Origin: Sphingomonas azotifigens NBRC 15497
GTDB lineage: Bacteria; Pseudomonadota; Alphaproteobacteria; Sphingomonadales; Sphingomonadaceae
Direction: 5' to 3'
Assembly (NCBI RefSeq): GCF_002091475.1
Contig: NZ_BCTR01000063.1
Coordinates: 1-34,237, forward strand
DNA length: 34,237 nucleotides
The position numbers and the translations under genes were made by a program. The notes under the pieces are model-generated. The model ran no database searches. It saw only the letters and a list, made by a program, of their open reading frames with translations, and had not been told where the DNA came from. Of this stretch, positions 33,536 to 34,237 are shown piece by piece (position 1 is the first letter of the stretch; the number at the start of each line of letters is the position of its first letter).

Positions 33536-34237
33536 TCATAGGCGATCAAAAGATTTCTTGCTGCTTGGCAATCGCGTTAGAAACAAACGCGTCAGCGTGA
33601 GAGGCAGGACACGAAGCTGCCAGTCCGCTCCGGTGCGATGTCGGTGATAGCTGTTGCCGCTCCAAGCAAGATTAACGAATGGCAGGTTCCAGGAACACGC
33701 CGTGCTAGGCTAAACGACGGAAATGGGCGCGTTGCTGCCGGGCGGCTTCGTGCTGGGCGAATGGCAAGCTATGGTAGAAGCTGCCGTTCAAAGTTCAACG
33801 GACGAAAGACTGGCTCTGGTCGGGAGCAGGCGCTTTAAATGTTGTAATGATGCTGGGTGCGCCGAACGACAGCGACTGACCATGTGCCGCTCCATTGCGA
33901 TCCAGCCTGCCGTTTCGGCAGTGCGAAGGTCGTCCTATCGCCTTCCTCAGACGGATCTGAATGGGCTCGAGGCTATAGGTGTTCAGCACCGGGAGCTGAT
34001 CGACAGGCGGCTTAGTGCACCATCCTGGGCGTCTCATGCCTGCTGCATGATTGCGCTCGCACGCCGCTGCGCGGCGCCGAGCCGGCTGGGCCGTCTCGGC
34101 CCTTCGGGTGTTGATCGCGGACGCATGGCCGATCCTCCGGATCGGAATCCGGCAGGTGCCGGCAGCGGAACGCGGGTGCGGGGCGCGCGCTGGCGCACGC
34201 CTGCGGCGACACCAGGGCGCGCAGGTTGTTGGTGCCC
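33536..34237. other. Right-end stretch without a recognised gene
   Basis: About 700 bp contain only short frames (up to about 80 codons) without recognisable motifs or good ribosome sites. The last 200 bp are GC-rich and full of inverted repeats. A gene may begin beyond the window edge. Confidence 0.5.
34034..34162. repeat. Cluster of short perfect inverted repeats
   Basis: Within 130 bp lie TCATGC/GCATGA (34034-34050, 5-nt loop), GGGCC/GGCCC (34088-34102, 5-nt loop), CCGGAT/ATCCGG (34137-34152, 4-nt loop) and CCGGCA/TGCCGG (34149-34162), the last two overlapping. Such clusters occur in leader regions, replication or transfer origins and recombination sites; the role here is unknown. Confidence 0.4.

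Overview
The window reads as a high-GC alphaproteobacterial chromosome, most likely a sphingomonad. This is inferred from the two large TonB-dependent receptors with the '(D/E)IVVTA' N-terminus common in sphingomonads, the codon use and the catabolic gene content. No rRNA, tRNA, CRISPR array or recognisable transposase was seen.

Left edge (1-6270). A minus-strand nasT-nasS pair (ANTAR antiterminator and nitrate-binding-type sensor) is followed by a plus-strand three-gene cassette: a three-helix membrane protein, a HExxH zinc metalloprotease of gluzincin type, and a stand-alone ComEC-like metallo-beta-lactamase-fold hydrolase. The cassette is compact and I cannot assign it to a named system. 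It is the best candidate here for an undescribed system.

Central catabolic island (6273-19921). A compact minus-strand operon runs gntR (FCD type), HMG-CoA-lyase-like, hyuA, hyuB, type III CoA-transferase, isochorismatase-type cysteine amidohydrolase, leuC, leuD. Divergent to it runs a plus-strand operon: an Asp/Glu/hydantoin racemase-fold protein lacking both catalytic cysteines, two tandem NTF2/SnoaL-like proteins and a TonB-dependent receptor. The same 11-base sequence containing the palindrome TGTATACA lies in both control regions (before the lyase gene and before the racemase-like gene), so the GntR protein probably controls both arms. The gene set fits uptake of a small cyclic imide or amide, ATP-dependent ring opening, deamidation, hydration/isomerisation, CoA activation and C-C cleavage. 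The substrate is unknown.

Second catabolic island (20025-27668). A LacI regulator, a GMC flavin oxidoreductase, a GPH-type sugar/cation symporter and a sugar-phosphate-isomerase-like TIM barrel are on the minus strand, with a second TonB-dependent receptor divergent to them. LacI-type boxes (TGTAAACGATA) flank lacI, and two GC-centred boxes (TGTAAAGCTTT) lie between isomerase and receptor. This looks like import and oxidative processing of a sugar or glycoside.

Right edge (27669-34237). Gene density drops and the sequence looks less like the rest. It holds about 1 kb without a convincing gene, a secreted lysozyme-like protein, a large secreted protein of unknown family, a glucosaminidase gene broken by a frameshift and a stop codon, a cysteine-rich secreted protein, and about 700 bp with clustered hairpins. 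This looks like accessory DNA.
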